A stretch of 64,000 nt of DNA from Ralstonia sp. RRA (GCF_037023145.1 NZ_CP146093.1:248001-312000), one strand, 5' to 3'. Positions 15,945 to 24,179 are shown, counted from the first letter of the stretch. Notes: generated from the sequence alone by a model not told the origin. Made by a program: numbers and translations.

Positions 15945-17138
15945 TCAGTTCCAGCCAAGCCGGTGGCTGGCTTGCGTTGCCTGGTGGCGTGCGTCATCTT
16001 CCGCGTGGAGGTAGACACTCGTCGTGGCGAGCGACGCATGGCCGAAGTTGTCACGCACGAAGCGCAGGTCCACCTGTTGGTCGGACATGTGCGAGCCGGC
16101 CGTGTGGCGCAGCCAGTGGGACGATGCGCTGGCGAGCACGTCAGCCTGCGCGCCAAACTCGGGACCCTGTGCACGCACGCGGTCGGCCGCGAGCTTGAAC
16201 ACCTCCTTGACGATCAGGTGAATCGCCGCGCGCGATAACGGCTTTTCCGGGCCGATCACGGGCAGCAGCAAAGGGCGTGTTTCGCCGATCTGCGGTGACG
16301 GCGGCAGGCCGCAGATGCGCCGATAGCGCGCCAGCTCCGCGATCAGTTCATCGGTGGCGGGCACCAGGCGCGTCTTGCCGCCTTTGCCGTGCACCTCGAT
16401 CCACCAGCGCTCGACGCCCGCCGCGTCCCGGCGAGAGAACACGGCGCCCATGCGCGTGGAGGCGATTTCCGCTAAGCGCAGGCCGGCCAAATACAGCACG
16501 GAGAACAACCACCGGCAACGGGCCGCGTGCAGCCGGTCGCGTTCCGTCGCGACGGGCAGGGTTTCGATCGTGGCTTTGACGATGTCCCAATGCGCATGCG
16601 TGAGGTAGCGCGTCACGCGCGGGGCTGTCTTGGCGCTGCGACGGCGCGCGAGCGAGAGCGGATTCCCGGCGAGGTATCCGGCTTGCACCAGCCAGGCGAA
16701 GAGCGCGTTGAGGATCGTCATCGCATGCCGCACGCTCGTGGGCGACAGTGGACCGGCGAAGGGGCGCCAGTCGGGCGAGCTTCTCGCCAGCTTCTTGCGT
16801 GAGGCCATCACCCAACGCCAAGCTGGCTGCGGGTCGGCCAGGAAGCGCTCGTAGAGCAGCAGGTCCTCGTGGGTGAGTGAAGACAGCGGCTTGCCGTGCT
16901 GGAGAATCGCCCACAGTATCAGGCGTTCGGCTTCCTTGCGGTAGGTGGCGACCGTGCCGGGCACGCCGGCATAGCGGGCGAGCCACGCAGCCACGGCGGC
17001 CAGGTCGTCATCCGCCGTGATTTGGCGGCTCGCTTCGCGTGCGCGGTTGGCGCCGTGAAGGCCCGAGAGCGCTGGCGGGATGCGCAACTGCTCGATGGCC
17101 ACCGCGGGACCGTTGAACGATGGAACGGGATGGGTCAT
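15945..17138 (-). CDS. tnpS: TnpS-like tyrosine recombinase (cointegrate resolution)
   Basis: This 397-residue tyrosine recombinase has a core-binding domain (TVATYRKEAERLILWAI) and a complete catalytic set: Arg in LAGLRLAEIAS, Lys in HGKGGKTRLVP, H-x-x-R in SHWLRHTAGSH, His in FGHASLATTS and the nucleophile Tyr in VYLHAEDD. In the Tn4651 group TnpS resolves cointegrates at a site between tnpS and tnpT. Here it is separated from that site by four passenger genes. Its core closely resembles that of the 566-aa recombinase at 3,993-5,693. Confidence 0.85.
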   Translation of the reverse strand: MTHPVPSFNGPAVAIEQLRIPPALSGLHGANRAREASRQITADDDLAAVAAWLARYAGVPGTVATYRKEAERLILWAILQHGKPLSSLTHEDLLLYERFLADPQPAWRWVMASRKKLARSSPDWRPFAGPLSPTSVRHAMTILNALFAWLVQAGYLAGNPLSLARRRSAKTAPRVTRYLTHAHWDIVKATIETLPVATERDRLHAARCRWLFSVLYLAGLRLAEIASTRMGAVFSRRDAAGVERWWIEVHGKGGKTRLVPATDELIAELARYRRICGLPPSPQIGETRPLLLPVIGPEKPLSRAAIHLIVKEVFKLAADRVRAQGPEFGAQADVLASASSHWLRHTAGSHMSDQQVDLRFVRDNFGHASLATTSVYLHAEDDARHQATQASHRLGWN

Positions 17139-17172
17139 CGATGCAGGGCCGCCGTCCTAGCGTGCGGGCGTT

Positions 17173-17814
17173 TCACCACTCGAAGTCCGGCCAGTCTTCG
17201 TCGCTGTCGACGAAGGCGGTGGGTGGGATGACATCGGGGCGCAACGTGATATCCGACTTGGCCAAGATCCCGTACATCGGGTCGAACGTCGCCATCACCT
17301 TGGGCAGCATCTTGAGGCGCTGTTTGGGCGGCAGTGCAATGAAGTACCGGCAGCGGCTATCGAGCACGCTGTCTAGGTGGACATAGGTGGCGCTCGCAGC
17401 GGACCGCGTGCGGTGGATGACTTCATCGGCCAACACCGGCGTGGCGGCGCGCACCGCCGATTCGACCACGTGCTCCAGCTCGAACATGATCGACTGGTCC
17501 AGCTTGTTGGTCGGGATGAAGGCCATGGCCTGGCGCAGCACCCCGACTTGCGTCAGGAGTACGGGCCACAGGACTTCGACGCCGTAGATACGGCAACGGT
17601 CGTCCTTGGTATCGCCGCGTTGGTCCACGCTGCGCTGCCCCGAATAGGCTTTGCGCACGTCGTACGCCAAGCCGAGCACGAAGCCTTCCTTGTCCTCGAT
17701 GTAGACGCTTTCCTGCACGACGTAGTGGATGAAGCCGTGCAGGCGCTCCAGCGCCGCGAAATCCCACCACAATGCGACGCCGGCATGGTTCGGCGTCAGT
17801 CGGTACTCCAGCAT
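17173..17814 (-). CDS. DUF6904-like protein, 213 aa
   Basis: I start it at the ATG encoding MLEYRLTPNHAGVALWWDFA, because the upstream codons (AHPRRPITGSKT) are not protein-like. It continues as a mixed alpha/beta soluble protein (LHGFIHYVVQESVYIEDKEG, VLGLAYDVRKAYSGQR). The opening resembles the DUF6904 family, of unknown function and often found in mobile elements. It lies between tnpS and the toxin gene, all on the minus strand and closely spaced, so it is probably co-transcribed with the toxin-antitoxin pair. Confidence 0.6.
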   Translation of the reverse strand: MLEYRLTPNHAGVALWWDFAALERLHGFIHYVVQESVYIEDKEGFVLGLAYDVRKAYSGQRSVDQRGDTKDDRCRIYGVEVLWPVLLTQVGVLRQAMAFIPTNKLDQSIMFELEHVVESAVRAATPVLADEVIHRTRSAASATYVHLDSVLDSRCRYFIALPPKQRLKMLPKVMATFDPMYGILAKSDITLRPDVIPPTAFVDSDEDWPDFEW

Positions 17815-17828
17815 GGTCTTGCTCCCTG

Positions 17829-18104
17829 TTATCGGTCTTCGCGGGTGTGCCACAGCCGCAGCAGGTAAATGCTCTCGCCCCGGATCTCGTAGCGCATTTC
17901 ATACTGGCCGACGAGCATGCGCCGCACTTCGCGCGGTTCGAACTGGAACAGTTGCTCGCCCACGCGCGGGTTGGTCAGCAGGATTTCTGGCGCCTTGACC
18001 AAAGCCTGCACCGCGCGCGCGGCGGCCGGCCTGTTCACCGGCGCGAGAAACTCATACAGGCGCGTGAGGTCTTCCTGCGCCTTGCTGGTCCACTGCAGTT
18101 CCAT
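17829..18104 (-). CDS. RelE/ParE-superfamily toxin
   Basis: This 91-residue protein has the helix-helix-strand fold of the superfamily: WTSKAQEDLTRLYEFLAPVN, then PRVGEQLFQFEPREVRRMLV, and the final strands YEMRYEIRGESIYLLRLWHT. ParE members poison gyrase and RelE members cut mRNA on ribosomes; the sequence does not decide between them. The start codon overlaps the antitoxin stop by one base (TGATG), the usual coupling. Pairs of this kind are known passengers next to the resolution site in Tn3-family transposons. Confidence 0.85.
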   Translation of the reverse strand: MELQWTSKAQEDLTRLYEFLAPVNRPAAARAVQALVKAPEILLTNPRVGEQLFQFEPREVRRMLVGQYEMRYEIRGESIYLLRLWHTREDR

Positions 18105-18367
18105 CAGCGCGGCACCGGCTCACCGGCACCCAGGCTGTCCGCCCAGGCCTGCACGGCCTGGTGGCCAATGACGCGGCCGGCGTCCACGTCGGCCAGCGCC
18201 TCGCGGGTGAGGCGGTCGCGCTCCTCTTCCTGGGCGATCCAGGCCGACAGTGCCTGTTTCATGATCCAGCCGCGCGAGCGTTCGAGGCGGTCGGCCAACT
18301 GGTCCACCTTCTCGGCCAGCGGCACTGGGACATGTGCGGTCAATACGCGGGTTTCGGCTTTGGACAT
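18104..18367 (-). CDS. Ribbon-helix-helix antitoxin
   Basis: I start it at the ATG encoding MSKAETRVLTAHVPVPLAEK. The pattern VLTAHVPVPLAEKVDQLADR-LERSRGWIMKQAL is a ribbon-helix-helix DNA-binding domain of the CopG/StbD type. The acidic C-terminal part (AQEEERDRLTREALADVD) would wrap the toxin. It should neutralise the toxin encoded next and repress the shared promoter. Confidence 0.85.
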   Translation of the reverse strand: MSKAETRVLTAHVPVPLAEKVDQLADRLERSRGWIMKQALSAWIAQEEERDRLTREALADVDAGRVIGHQAVQAWADSLGAGEPVPR

Positions 18368-18418
18368 GGCGTCCTCCTGAAATCGGGTCAATGCAGCGGA
18401 GTGCTGGGCCTGCCGCCG

Positions 18419-19149
18419 TCAACGAAACTTGATCGTGCCGGAGCCAGCCACGTGGTCGTCCCAGCGCAGCGGGTTGCCCCGCACGACGATGTCACCCGAG
18501 CCGGCCACGCGGGCGCGCACCTCGGTCCGCACGAAGGCGTCAATGTCGCCGGAACCCGCCACCGACAGGTCGGCCGACTCGGCGATCAGCGCACTGGCAT
18601 CGACATCGCCAGAGCCCACGACCTGCACGTGCAAGCGGGCGACGTGGCCGCTGGCGGTGATATCGCCCGAACCCGGGATTTCCAGGTCCAAGGCGTCTTG
18701 CTGCAGATCGAGCAAGGTGACATCGCCGCTGCCCTTGATCTTGATCGCCGGGAACTCGGGCAGCGCGATGCCGACCACCGCGCGCGGCTGGTGCAGGAAA
18801 TGGCCGGCCCGGTGGGCTTGCCGTTCACGATGTCGCCCAAGACCACCGAGCCGACCGTGCCGTGGAAGGTCATGTGGCTGCTGCCGAAGCGGATCGACAC
18901 GCCTTCGCGCTCGATCACCAGTTTGTCGCCTTTGTAGGCGGTCCGGACCGAGGTCACCGCATCCGCCGTTTCGCCGGCAACGACCAGCGTTGGCGTGTCC
19001 GCGCGCCGGAACACCATGTCGACCGAGCCTTTGACGACGATCTTGCGGATCGGCTGCAGGGGACGCTCCTCCTTGAAGGCGGCTTCAAGGCGATCCCAGC
19101 CGGTACCGGTGGAGGGCATATCGGAGAGATTCATGAGGTTCGGCGTCAT
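18419..19149 (-). pseudogene. DUF2807 (GIN-domain) protein gene with a frameshift
   Basis: Two overlapping frames make up one beta-helical protein. The upstream frame (KIVVKGSVDMVFRRADTPTL, VVLGDIVNGKPTGPA) carries the start of a DUF2807 domain. The downstream frame carries the repeated GSGD motifs (IKIKGSGDVTLLDLQQ, LEIPGSGDIT, VVGSGDVDAS, VAGSGDIDAF, VAGSGDIVVR). The frame changes by one base near 18,780-18,800. DUF2807 proteins are predicted surface or periplasmic beta-helices of unknown function. No signal peptide is visible. A sequencing error could also explain the break. Confidence 0.6.
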
Positions 19150-19239
19150 CCAATCATGTCGATTAGAAACCAATCATAGTGATTCAACGTAGGACAATCA
19201 ACCGCCTGCGAGGTCACCTCGGGCGAGGCGTATTGTGCG

Positions 19240-19302
19240 GGGCCAGTGCGCAGTATAGTCTAGACAGAAGCGTACTTATGTCTCAAGTTTGTACTTGAAA
19301 TT
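19240..19302. promoter_or_regulatory. Candidate TnpS/TnpT resolution site
   Basis: The interval just upstream of the tnpT-like gene holds TCAAGT-TTGT-ACTTGA (19283-19298), a perfect 6-bp dyad of the size expected for a tyrosine recombinase core site, and CAGTGCGCAGTATAG at 19245-19259. In Tn4651 the resolution site lies between tnpS and tnpT. The assignment is positional. Confidence 0.4.
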
Positions 19303-20400
19303 ATGAAATCACGCGGTTTACGGCATATTATTGACTCATTCGAACTGAAATCCAGGCCCGTCATGACGCTTGACCCCGCATCCACCGCCGAAGACCAAGC
19401 GCTGCAGGCCGATATCGCGGCGCTGCGCGGCCGTTTCACCGAGACGCGGGAGCTGTACCGCGAAGTCTGCGCGCTGCTGTTTTTCCGCTATGGCGTCACA
19501 CCGACGGCCAACAAGCTCTACAGTCTGGTGCGCAAGGGCAGCATGAGCACACCTTCCCACGTGCTGAACCGGTTCTGGCAGGACCTGCGCGACAAAACAC
19601 GGGTGACGATCGACCACCCAGATCTCCCCGAGGCCTTGAAGCAGGTTGCCGCCGAGGCAGTGTTGGCCATCTGGCAAGCGGCCTCGTCCGCGGCGGCCAC
19701 CGAACTGGCCGCACTGCGGGCCGAAGCGCGCCACCAGGCGCACGCCGCCGAAGCCGCGCGCGACCAAGCCACTGCGGAAAGCGAAACCGCGCGACAAGCG
19801 ACCGCGGTCATTCAGGCACAGCTGGACTCGGTGCGCGGGCAGCTTGCCGCGCTTCAAGAAATGCTGTCTGCTGAGCGCCAGGGCCACGCAGCAACCGAAG
19901 CGCGTCTGCAGGAGACCCGCCGGCAGTTGGACGAGGCGGCACAGCAGCTCACACAGGCTCGGGTTGAATTTGGCGCGCAGCTCGATCGTGAGCGGGCCCG
20001 CGCGGATGCAGCAGAAGAGCGTGCCGCCAGCCACGAGAAACGTGCGTTGCGCGAGATCGACCAGGAGCGCACCGCCCGTCAGAAAAGCGACAAGCTGGCC
20101 GATGAGCTACGTGCGCAGGTTGTGGCCGCGCGTACCGCGATGCAAGAAAGCGCCGTGACACATGCCAATGCGATCGGCACGTTGCGCATGGAACTGGGCG
20201 CAGTGCGGCAGCAGGCGGAGGGAGCCGCCACGCGGCAGCGTGAAACGGCCGAAGAACTGGTGCAGACCCAGTCGTTGCTGGAGGAGGCGCTACGGCGGGC
20301 TGAGCGCGCCGAAACCGAAGCGGAAACAACGCGCCGGCTGGTGAGCGAGTTGAAGAAGGCAACACCAGGACGCGTTGGCCAGCGGACGAAAGCGCCGTGA
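19303..20400 (+). CDS. tnpT: TnpT-like coiled-coil DNA-binding protein, KfrA N-terminus
   Basis: The N-terminal part (RELYREVCALLFFRYGVTPT-ANKLYSLVRKGSMST) is the DNA-binding region shared by KfrA plasmid proteins and TnpT. It is followed by about 230 residues of Ala/Glu/Gln/Arg-rich coiled coil. In Tn4651 TnpT binds the resolution site and helps TnpS. The ATG at 19,303 gives 365 residues; an internal ATG at 19,363 (MTLDPASTAEDQALQ) may be the true start, since codons before it lack a ribosome-binding site. It ends 47 bases before the right inverted repeat. Confidence 0.8.
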   Translation: MKSRGLRHIIDSFELKSRPVMTLDPASTAEDQALQADIAALRGRFTETRELYREVCALLFFRYGVTPTANKLYSLVRKGSMSTPSHVLNRFWQDLRDKTRVTIDHPDLPEALKQVAAEAVLAIWQAASSAAATELAALRAEARHQAHAAEAARDQATAESETARQATAVIQAQLDSVRGQLAALQEMLSAERQGHAATEARLQETRRQLDEAAQQLTQARVEFGAQLDRERARADAAEERAASHEKRALREIDQERTARQKSDKLADELRAQVVAARTAMQESAVTHANAIGTLRMELGAVRQQAEGAATRQRETAEELVQTQSLLEEALRRAERAETEAETTRRLVSELKKATPGRVGQRTKAP

Positions 20401-20447
20401 TCCTTAATTACTGAAACGTATGATTCGCGCCGCCTTCATTACTTGAA

Positions 20448-20487
20448 GGCTTATGATAGCGAACTGGCCTCATCTTGGCATGACCCC
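20448..20487 (-). repeat. Right terminal inverted repeat of the Tn3-family transposon
   Basis: Read on the minus strand the 40 bases start GGGGTCATGCCAAGATGAGG and end in TATCATAAGCC, matching the left end at 38 of 40 positions. Confidence 0.9.
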
Positions 20488-20524
20488 TAGAAGACCCCAC
20501 AAGCAAAAAGCACTCTAAAAATAA

Positions 20525-20548
20525 ACACTTGAACATATCTTCATGTGT
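20525..20548 (+). promoter_or_regulatory. ArsR/SmtB-type operator-like palindrome upstream of the DUF4148 gene
   Basis: ACACTTGAA-CATATC-TTCATGTGT is an inverted repeat with eight of nine arm positions paired. The TGAA-n6-TTCA core is the usual ArsR/SmtB operator shape. It lies about 75-100 bases before the DUF4148 start. Confidence 0.45.
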
Positions 20549-20623
20549 GTTATTATTTGTCTACGGGGTATCCGAAAGGCGTAAGGACCACGCCATTATT
20601 TTTAACGTCAAGGAGTATTGACC

Positions 20624-21172
20624 ATGTCCAAGAAAATTCGCTTTGCTGTTCTGCTTTCCGCACTTTTTGCTGCTGGAGCAAACGCTCAACCGTTCGCCGC
20701 AGATATGACACGGCAACAGGTCCAAGAAAATCTGACTGCTTGGAGGCAATCTGGGCTGGAAGCGTTGTCTCGCGGCGAAAGCGGCCCGGATACGTCCAGC
20801 CCTCAATACCAGGCTGCCTTTCAGCGCTACTTGCAATTGACCCAAGGTGATATGTATCAGGCGCCCTCAGCAGGAAAGACTCGTGCTGAAGTGATGGCTG
20901 ATTTGGAACTGTGGAAAATCTCCGGCATGCACGCGCTCACCTCGCGCGGAATCACCACCGCTTCGCACACCCAAGCCTACCAACAAGCCTACGAGAGCTA
21001 CCTCCAGCTCAAGCTGGGTGCGGCTTACAAGGCTCCGGTGGCATTGACTCGTGCTCAAGTAAAGAGTGATTTGGCAGATTGGCAGGTTGCGGGAATGGCT
21101 GGATTCTGGGCTGGTGAGCAGACGCCTGATACCTATAGTGATGCCTACCGCACCGCATTTGAAACCTACTAG
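20624..21172 (+). CDS. Exported DUF4148 repeat protein
   Basis: This 182-residue protein has a signal peptide (MSKKIRFAVLLSALFAAGAN-A). Three DUF4148-like repeats follow, each reading roughly LTRxQVxxDLxxWxxxGM...YQxAxxxYLQL, near residues 25, 80 and 134. The third is cut short by TAG directly after FETY. An AAGGAG ribosome-binding site sits 8 bases before ATG 20,624. DUF4148 proteins are small periplasmic proteins common in Burkholderiales metal-resistance loci; their function is not established. The operator-like palindrome upstream suggests metal-dependent expression together with cadA. Confidence 0.75.
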   Translation: MSKKIRFAVLLSALFAAGANAQPFAADMTRQQVQENLTAWRQSGLEALSRGESGPDTSSPQYQAAFQRYLQLTQGDMYQAPSAGKTRAEVMADLELWKISGMHALTSRGITTASHTQAYQQAYESYLQLKLGAAYKAPVALTRAQVKSDLADWQVAGMAGFWAGEQTPDTYSDAYRTAFETY

Positions 21173-21267
21173 ATGCTGCGCAACAAAAAATGACTTAATG
21201 GCAGCAGCATAAAGCAGCGGTCGGATGGTTCAGCCAGAAAGAGATTCTTTCTTTTTTTTGAATAAAC

Positions 21268-21295
21268 ATACAAACAAGTGTTCATTTGTTTGTAT
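21268..21295 (+). promoter_or_regulatory. Perfect 10-bp palindrome upstream of cadA, operator-like
   Basis: ATACAAACAA-GTGTTCAT-TTGTTTGTAT is a perfect inverted repeat in AT-rich DNA 65 bases before the cadA start. The TGTTCA core inside it resembles ArsR/SmtB (CadC, ZntR-like) operators. No matching repressor gene is adjacent. Confidence 0.5.
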
Positions 21296-21359
21296 AACAT
21301 TCCGATCGCTGATTTGTGCGTCCTGCCACGGCGATTACTCAGAGAACCAGGAGATTGAT

Positions 21360-24068
21360 ATGTCTTTGGAAACAAAGGACGGCACAGGAGCGCAGGACGA
21401 ACAACTGGGCTTTCGGGTCGAAGGTATGGATTGCGCCAGTTGCGTCGGCAAGATTGAAACAGCGCTTGGTCGAATTGATGGCGTATCAAATGTACAGGTT
21501 AATTTTACAAATGAGACGCTGACGTTGACGCGCAGCACAAGTAGCCGAAATACTGCACGCGACATTGCCAAGAAAATCCGGTCCCTGGGCTTCGACGTGC
21601 AGGCACTGCCCGCGTCCGAAATGTCCGCAGCACCTGCACCGCGCCATGCGGCCCACGCGCATGACCACGCCGGCTGCGGCGGCCACCATGACCATGGGCA
21701 TGCCCACGACCACGGGCACGATCATTCGCACGGCAAAGCGTGCGGTGATGACCATGGGCATGCCCATGGTCACGGCCATGCCCATGACCACGGTCACGAT
21801 CACGGGGCCTGCAGTGGGCATGACCATGCGCCGGCCTCTGCCTCCCGTGGAGCACCCAGCACGCCCCCCAACGTGTCCATGCGCGTCGAGGGCATGGACT
21901 GCGCCAGTTGCGTCGGCAAGATCGAAACGGCCCTCGCTCGCATGGATGGCGTGTCCGATGCCCGCATCAACTTCACCGCAGAAACGCTGGAATTGACGCT
22001 CGCGTCTGGCGGCCCCACGCAGCTCGGCCACATCGAGAAGACCATCAAGAGCCTGGGCTTCGGCGTCTCCGACGTGCGCCGCCATGATGGCTCAGCACCC
22101 GCGGCCCCAGCAGCAGCATCGACGGCGCGCCATCAGCGCTGGTGGCAGACGAAGAAAGGCAGGCACGTGCTGGGCCTGGGCGGCCTGATGGGCTCGGCCT
22201 ACGCGATCGCGCAGTTCGTTCCTGGCTACGCTGAATGGATCTTCGCCGCTGCGGTGATCGCGGGCGTGCTGCCGTTCGCTCGCAAAGCCTTCGCGCTGGC
22301 TGTGTCAGGCTCGCCGTTCTCTATCGAAACGCTGATGGTCGTCGCCTCGCTGGGCGCGCTCGTGATAGGCGAGGCCGAGGAAGCTGCTGCCGTGGTGTTC
22401 CTGTTCGCGATCGGCGAGCTGCTGGAAAGCGTGGCCGCCGGCCGCGCGCGCGCCGGCATCAAGGCGCTGGCCTCCCTGGTGCCTAAGACGGCGGTACTGC
22501 TCGATGCCGCGGGCGGGCAGCGCGAAGTGCCCGCCGCTTCCCTGCGCGTGAGCGACCGCGTGCTGGTGCGCCCTGGTGACCGGGTGCCTGCGGACGGCAA
22601 GATCCTCCGCGGTGAAAGCAGCCTGGACGAGTCGCCTATCACCGGCGAGTCCGTACCGCGTCAAAAGGCTATCGGTGCCGACGTGTTCGCCGGCTCCATC
22701 AACGTCGATGGCGTGCTCGAAGTACAAGTCGAGAAGACGGCATCGGACAACACCATTTCTCGCATCATCCAACTGGTGGAGCAGGCGCAGTCCTCCAAGG
22801 CGCCCACGGCTCGCTTCATCGAAAAGTTCAGCCGCTACTACACCCCTGCCGTCATGGCCATCGCGGCGTTGATCGTGGTGGTTCCGCCACTTGCCATGGG
22901 TGGCGACTGGGGTACCTGGCTGTACCGCGGCCTCGCACTGCTGTTGATTGCCTGCCCATGTGCGCTGGTGCTCTCCACACCGGCGGCCATCGCCTCGGGC
23001 CTTGCGGTGGCCACACGACGGGGCCTGCTGATCAAGGGTGGCAACGCGTTGGAAACCATCGGCCGCGTGCGCGCAATTGCCTTCGACAAGACTGGCACGC
23101 TGACCGAGGGCAAGCCGCGCATCACCGAGGTCCTGCCCTTCGGGCTGTTCAAGCATCAACAGGTCCTTGCGCTTGCCGCCGCTGTCGAGTCCGGCTCAAA
23201 CCATCCCTTGGCGAAGGCCATTGTCGCCCATGCCAAGAGCCTGGACGTGGCGATTCCCCAGGCCACGGGCGCATCGGCCATTGCCGGCAAGGCGGTGCGC
23301 GCCACCGTGAACGGCAGTGCGCTCGCTGTCGGATCGCCCGCCCATGCGGAACAGACGGCCACGCTGACAGCCGCGCACCGCAGGGAAATCGACAAGCTGG
23401 AGGATGGCGGCAAGACCGTGGTGGTCCTGTTCGACGAAGCCAGCAAGAACGTTCTGGGCCTGCTGGCCCTGCGCGACGAGCCCCGCCGCGACGCGCGCGA
23501 AGGCGTGGCCCAGCTCAACGCCATGGGCGTGCGCTCGGTCATGCTGACCGGCGACAACCGCCGCACCGCGCAGGCGATCGCCGGCAAGCTGGGCATCGAG
23601 TGGGAGGCCGAGCTGCTGCCGCAGGACAAGCTGCGCTTGGTCAACGAGATGAAGCGTGATGCCAAGGTGGCGATGGTCGGCGACGGCATCAACGACGCGC
23701 CGGCCTTGGCGACCGCCGACGTGGGTATCGCCATGGGCGGCGGCACGGACGTGGCGCTGGAAACCGCCGATGCCGCGCTGCTCAAGAGCCGCGTCACGGA
23801 CGTGGCCCACCTGGTGGCCCTGTCGCGGGCGACGATGGCCAACATCCACCAAAACGTCGTATTCGCCATTGGCCTCAAGGGCTTGTTCCTGGTCACCACC
23901 GTGTTGGGTATCACCGGCTTGTGGGTTGCCGTGCTGGCCGACACCGGCGCCACGGCCCTGGTCACGCTGAACGCACTGCGCCTGCTGCGCTTCAAGGGCG
24001 CGCCGGAGGCCAACCACGGCGACGACGCCGGGCGTCCCACCACCTTGCCCGTGCCGTCTGCCCGCTGA
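21360..24068 (+). CDS. cadA: P1B-type Cd/Zn/Pb-exporting ATPase with two HMA domains
   Basis: This 902-residue pump starts at ATG 21,360 after an AGGAG site; the longer frame lacks a coding look. Two heavy-metal-associated domains, each with GMDCASCVGKIETAL, lie near residues 22-85 and 177-245, joined by a His/Asp/Gly-rich linker of roughly 60 residues. Eight transmembrane helices follow, with the transport motif CPC in IACPCALVLS (about residue 531), the phosphorylation site DKTGTLTEG (Asp576) and the hinge GDGINDAPALA. The architecture fits ZntA/CadA export of Cd(II), Zn(II) and Pb(II) to the periplasm. It could compensate for the broken pbrA. Confidence 0.9.
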   Translation: MSLETKDGTGAQDEQLGFRVEGMDCASCVGKIETALGRIDGVSNVQVNFTNETLTLTRSTSSRNTARDIAKKIRSLGFDVQALPASEMSAAPAPRHAAHAHDHAGCGGHHDHGHAHDHGHDHSHGKACGDDHGHAHGHGHAHDHGHDHGACSGHDHAPASASRGAPSTPPNVSMRVEGMDCASCVGKIETALARMDGVSDARINFTAETLELTLASGGPTQLGHIEKTIKSLGFGVSDVRRHDGSAPAAPAAASTARHQRWWQTKKGRHVLGLGGLMGSAYAIAQFVPGYAEWIFAAAVIAGVLPFARKAFALAVSGSPFSIETLMVVASLGALVIGEAEEAAAVVFLFAIGELLESVAAGRARAGIKALASLVPKTAVLLDAAGGQREVPAASLRVSDRVLVRPGDRVPADGKILRGESSLDESPITGESVPRQKAIGADVFAGSINVDGVLEVQVEKTASDNTISRIIQLVEQAQSSKAPTARFIEKFSRYYTPAVMAIAALIVVVPPLAMGGDWGTWLYRGLALLLIACPCALVLSTPAAIASGLAVATRRGLLIKGGNALETIGRVRAIAFDKTGTLTEGKPRITEVLPFGLFKHQQVLALAAAVESGSNHPLAKAIVAHAKSLDVAIPQATGASAIAGKAVRATVNGSALAVGSPAHAEQTATLTAAHRREIDKLEDGGKTVVVLFDEASKNVLGLLALRDEPRRDAREGVAQLNAMGVRSVMLTGDNRRTAQAIAGKLGIEWEAELLPQDKLRLVNEMKRDAKVAMVGDGINDAPALATADVGIAMGGGTDVALETADAALLKSRVTDVAHLVALSRATMANIHQNVVFAIGLKGLFLVTTVLGITGLWVAVLADTGATALVTLNALRLLRFKGAPEANHGDDAGRPTTLPVPSAR

Positions 24069-24082
24069 GGCAACAAGAGGGC

Positions 24083-24113
24083 TTGACCTTGCCGTCGTTG
24101 TAACGCCTAGCCT
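24083..24113 (+). promoter_or_regulatory. MerR-type promoter for the RND operon
   Basis: TTGACC (24083-24088) is separated by 19 bases from TAGCCT (24108-24113). A 19-bp spacer is typical of promoters activated by MerR proteins, and a MerR gene closes this operon at 30,236. The dyad inside the spacer is weak. Confidence 0.4.
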
Positions 24114-24179
24114 CCACACAAATGTCTGTAGAGCGCTTCGGAAGGGCCGGAGTCCTGCATCCAAGAAAGGGTCACTTCC

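Larger units (their letters stand above)
12298..20487 (+). mobile_element. Tn3-family transposon, Tn4651/Tn4652 group (8.19 kb)
   Basis: Both ends carry a 40-bp inverted repeat beginning GGGGTCATGCCAAGAT, differing at two positions. Inside, in order, are tnpA, a tnpC-like gene, a tnpS-like tyrosine recombinase, a DUF6904-like gene, a RelE/RHH toxin-antitoxin pair, a frameshifted DUF2807 gene, a candidate resolution site and a tnpT-like gene. The tnpS/tnpT pair assigns it to the Tn4651 group, which resolves cointegrates with two proteins. It inserted into pbrA. The 5 bases on either side (CTATT and TAGAA) differ, so there is no target duplication. Confidence 0.88.

Noticed and set aside
12293..20492. 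5-bp target duplication around the transposon
   Set aside because: The flanks are CTATT and TAGAA, so no duplication exists at the mapped ends.
21650..21830. Tandem-repeat or CRISPR-like pattern
   Set aside because: The repetition is the codon run for the His-rich linker of the P-type ATPase, with no spacers of constant length. No CRISPR array or cas gene was seen in the window.
23196..24076. A second heavy-metal gene on the opposite strand of cadA
   Set aside because: Every minus-strand frame there is a shadow of the ATPase C-terminal half.
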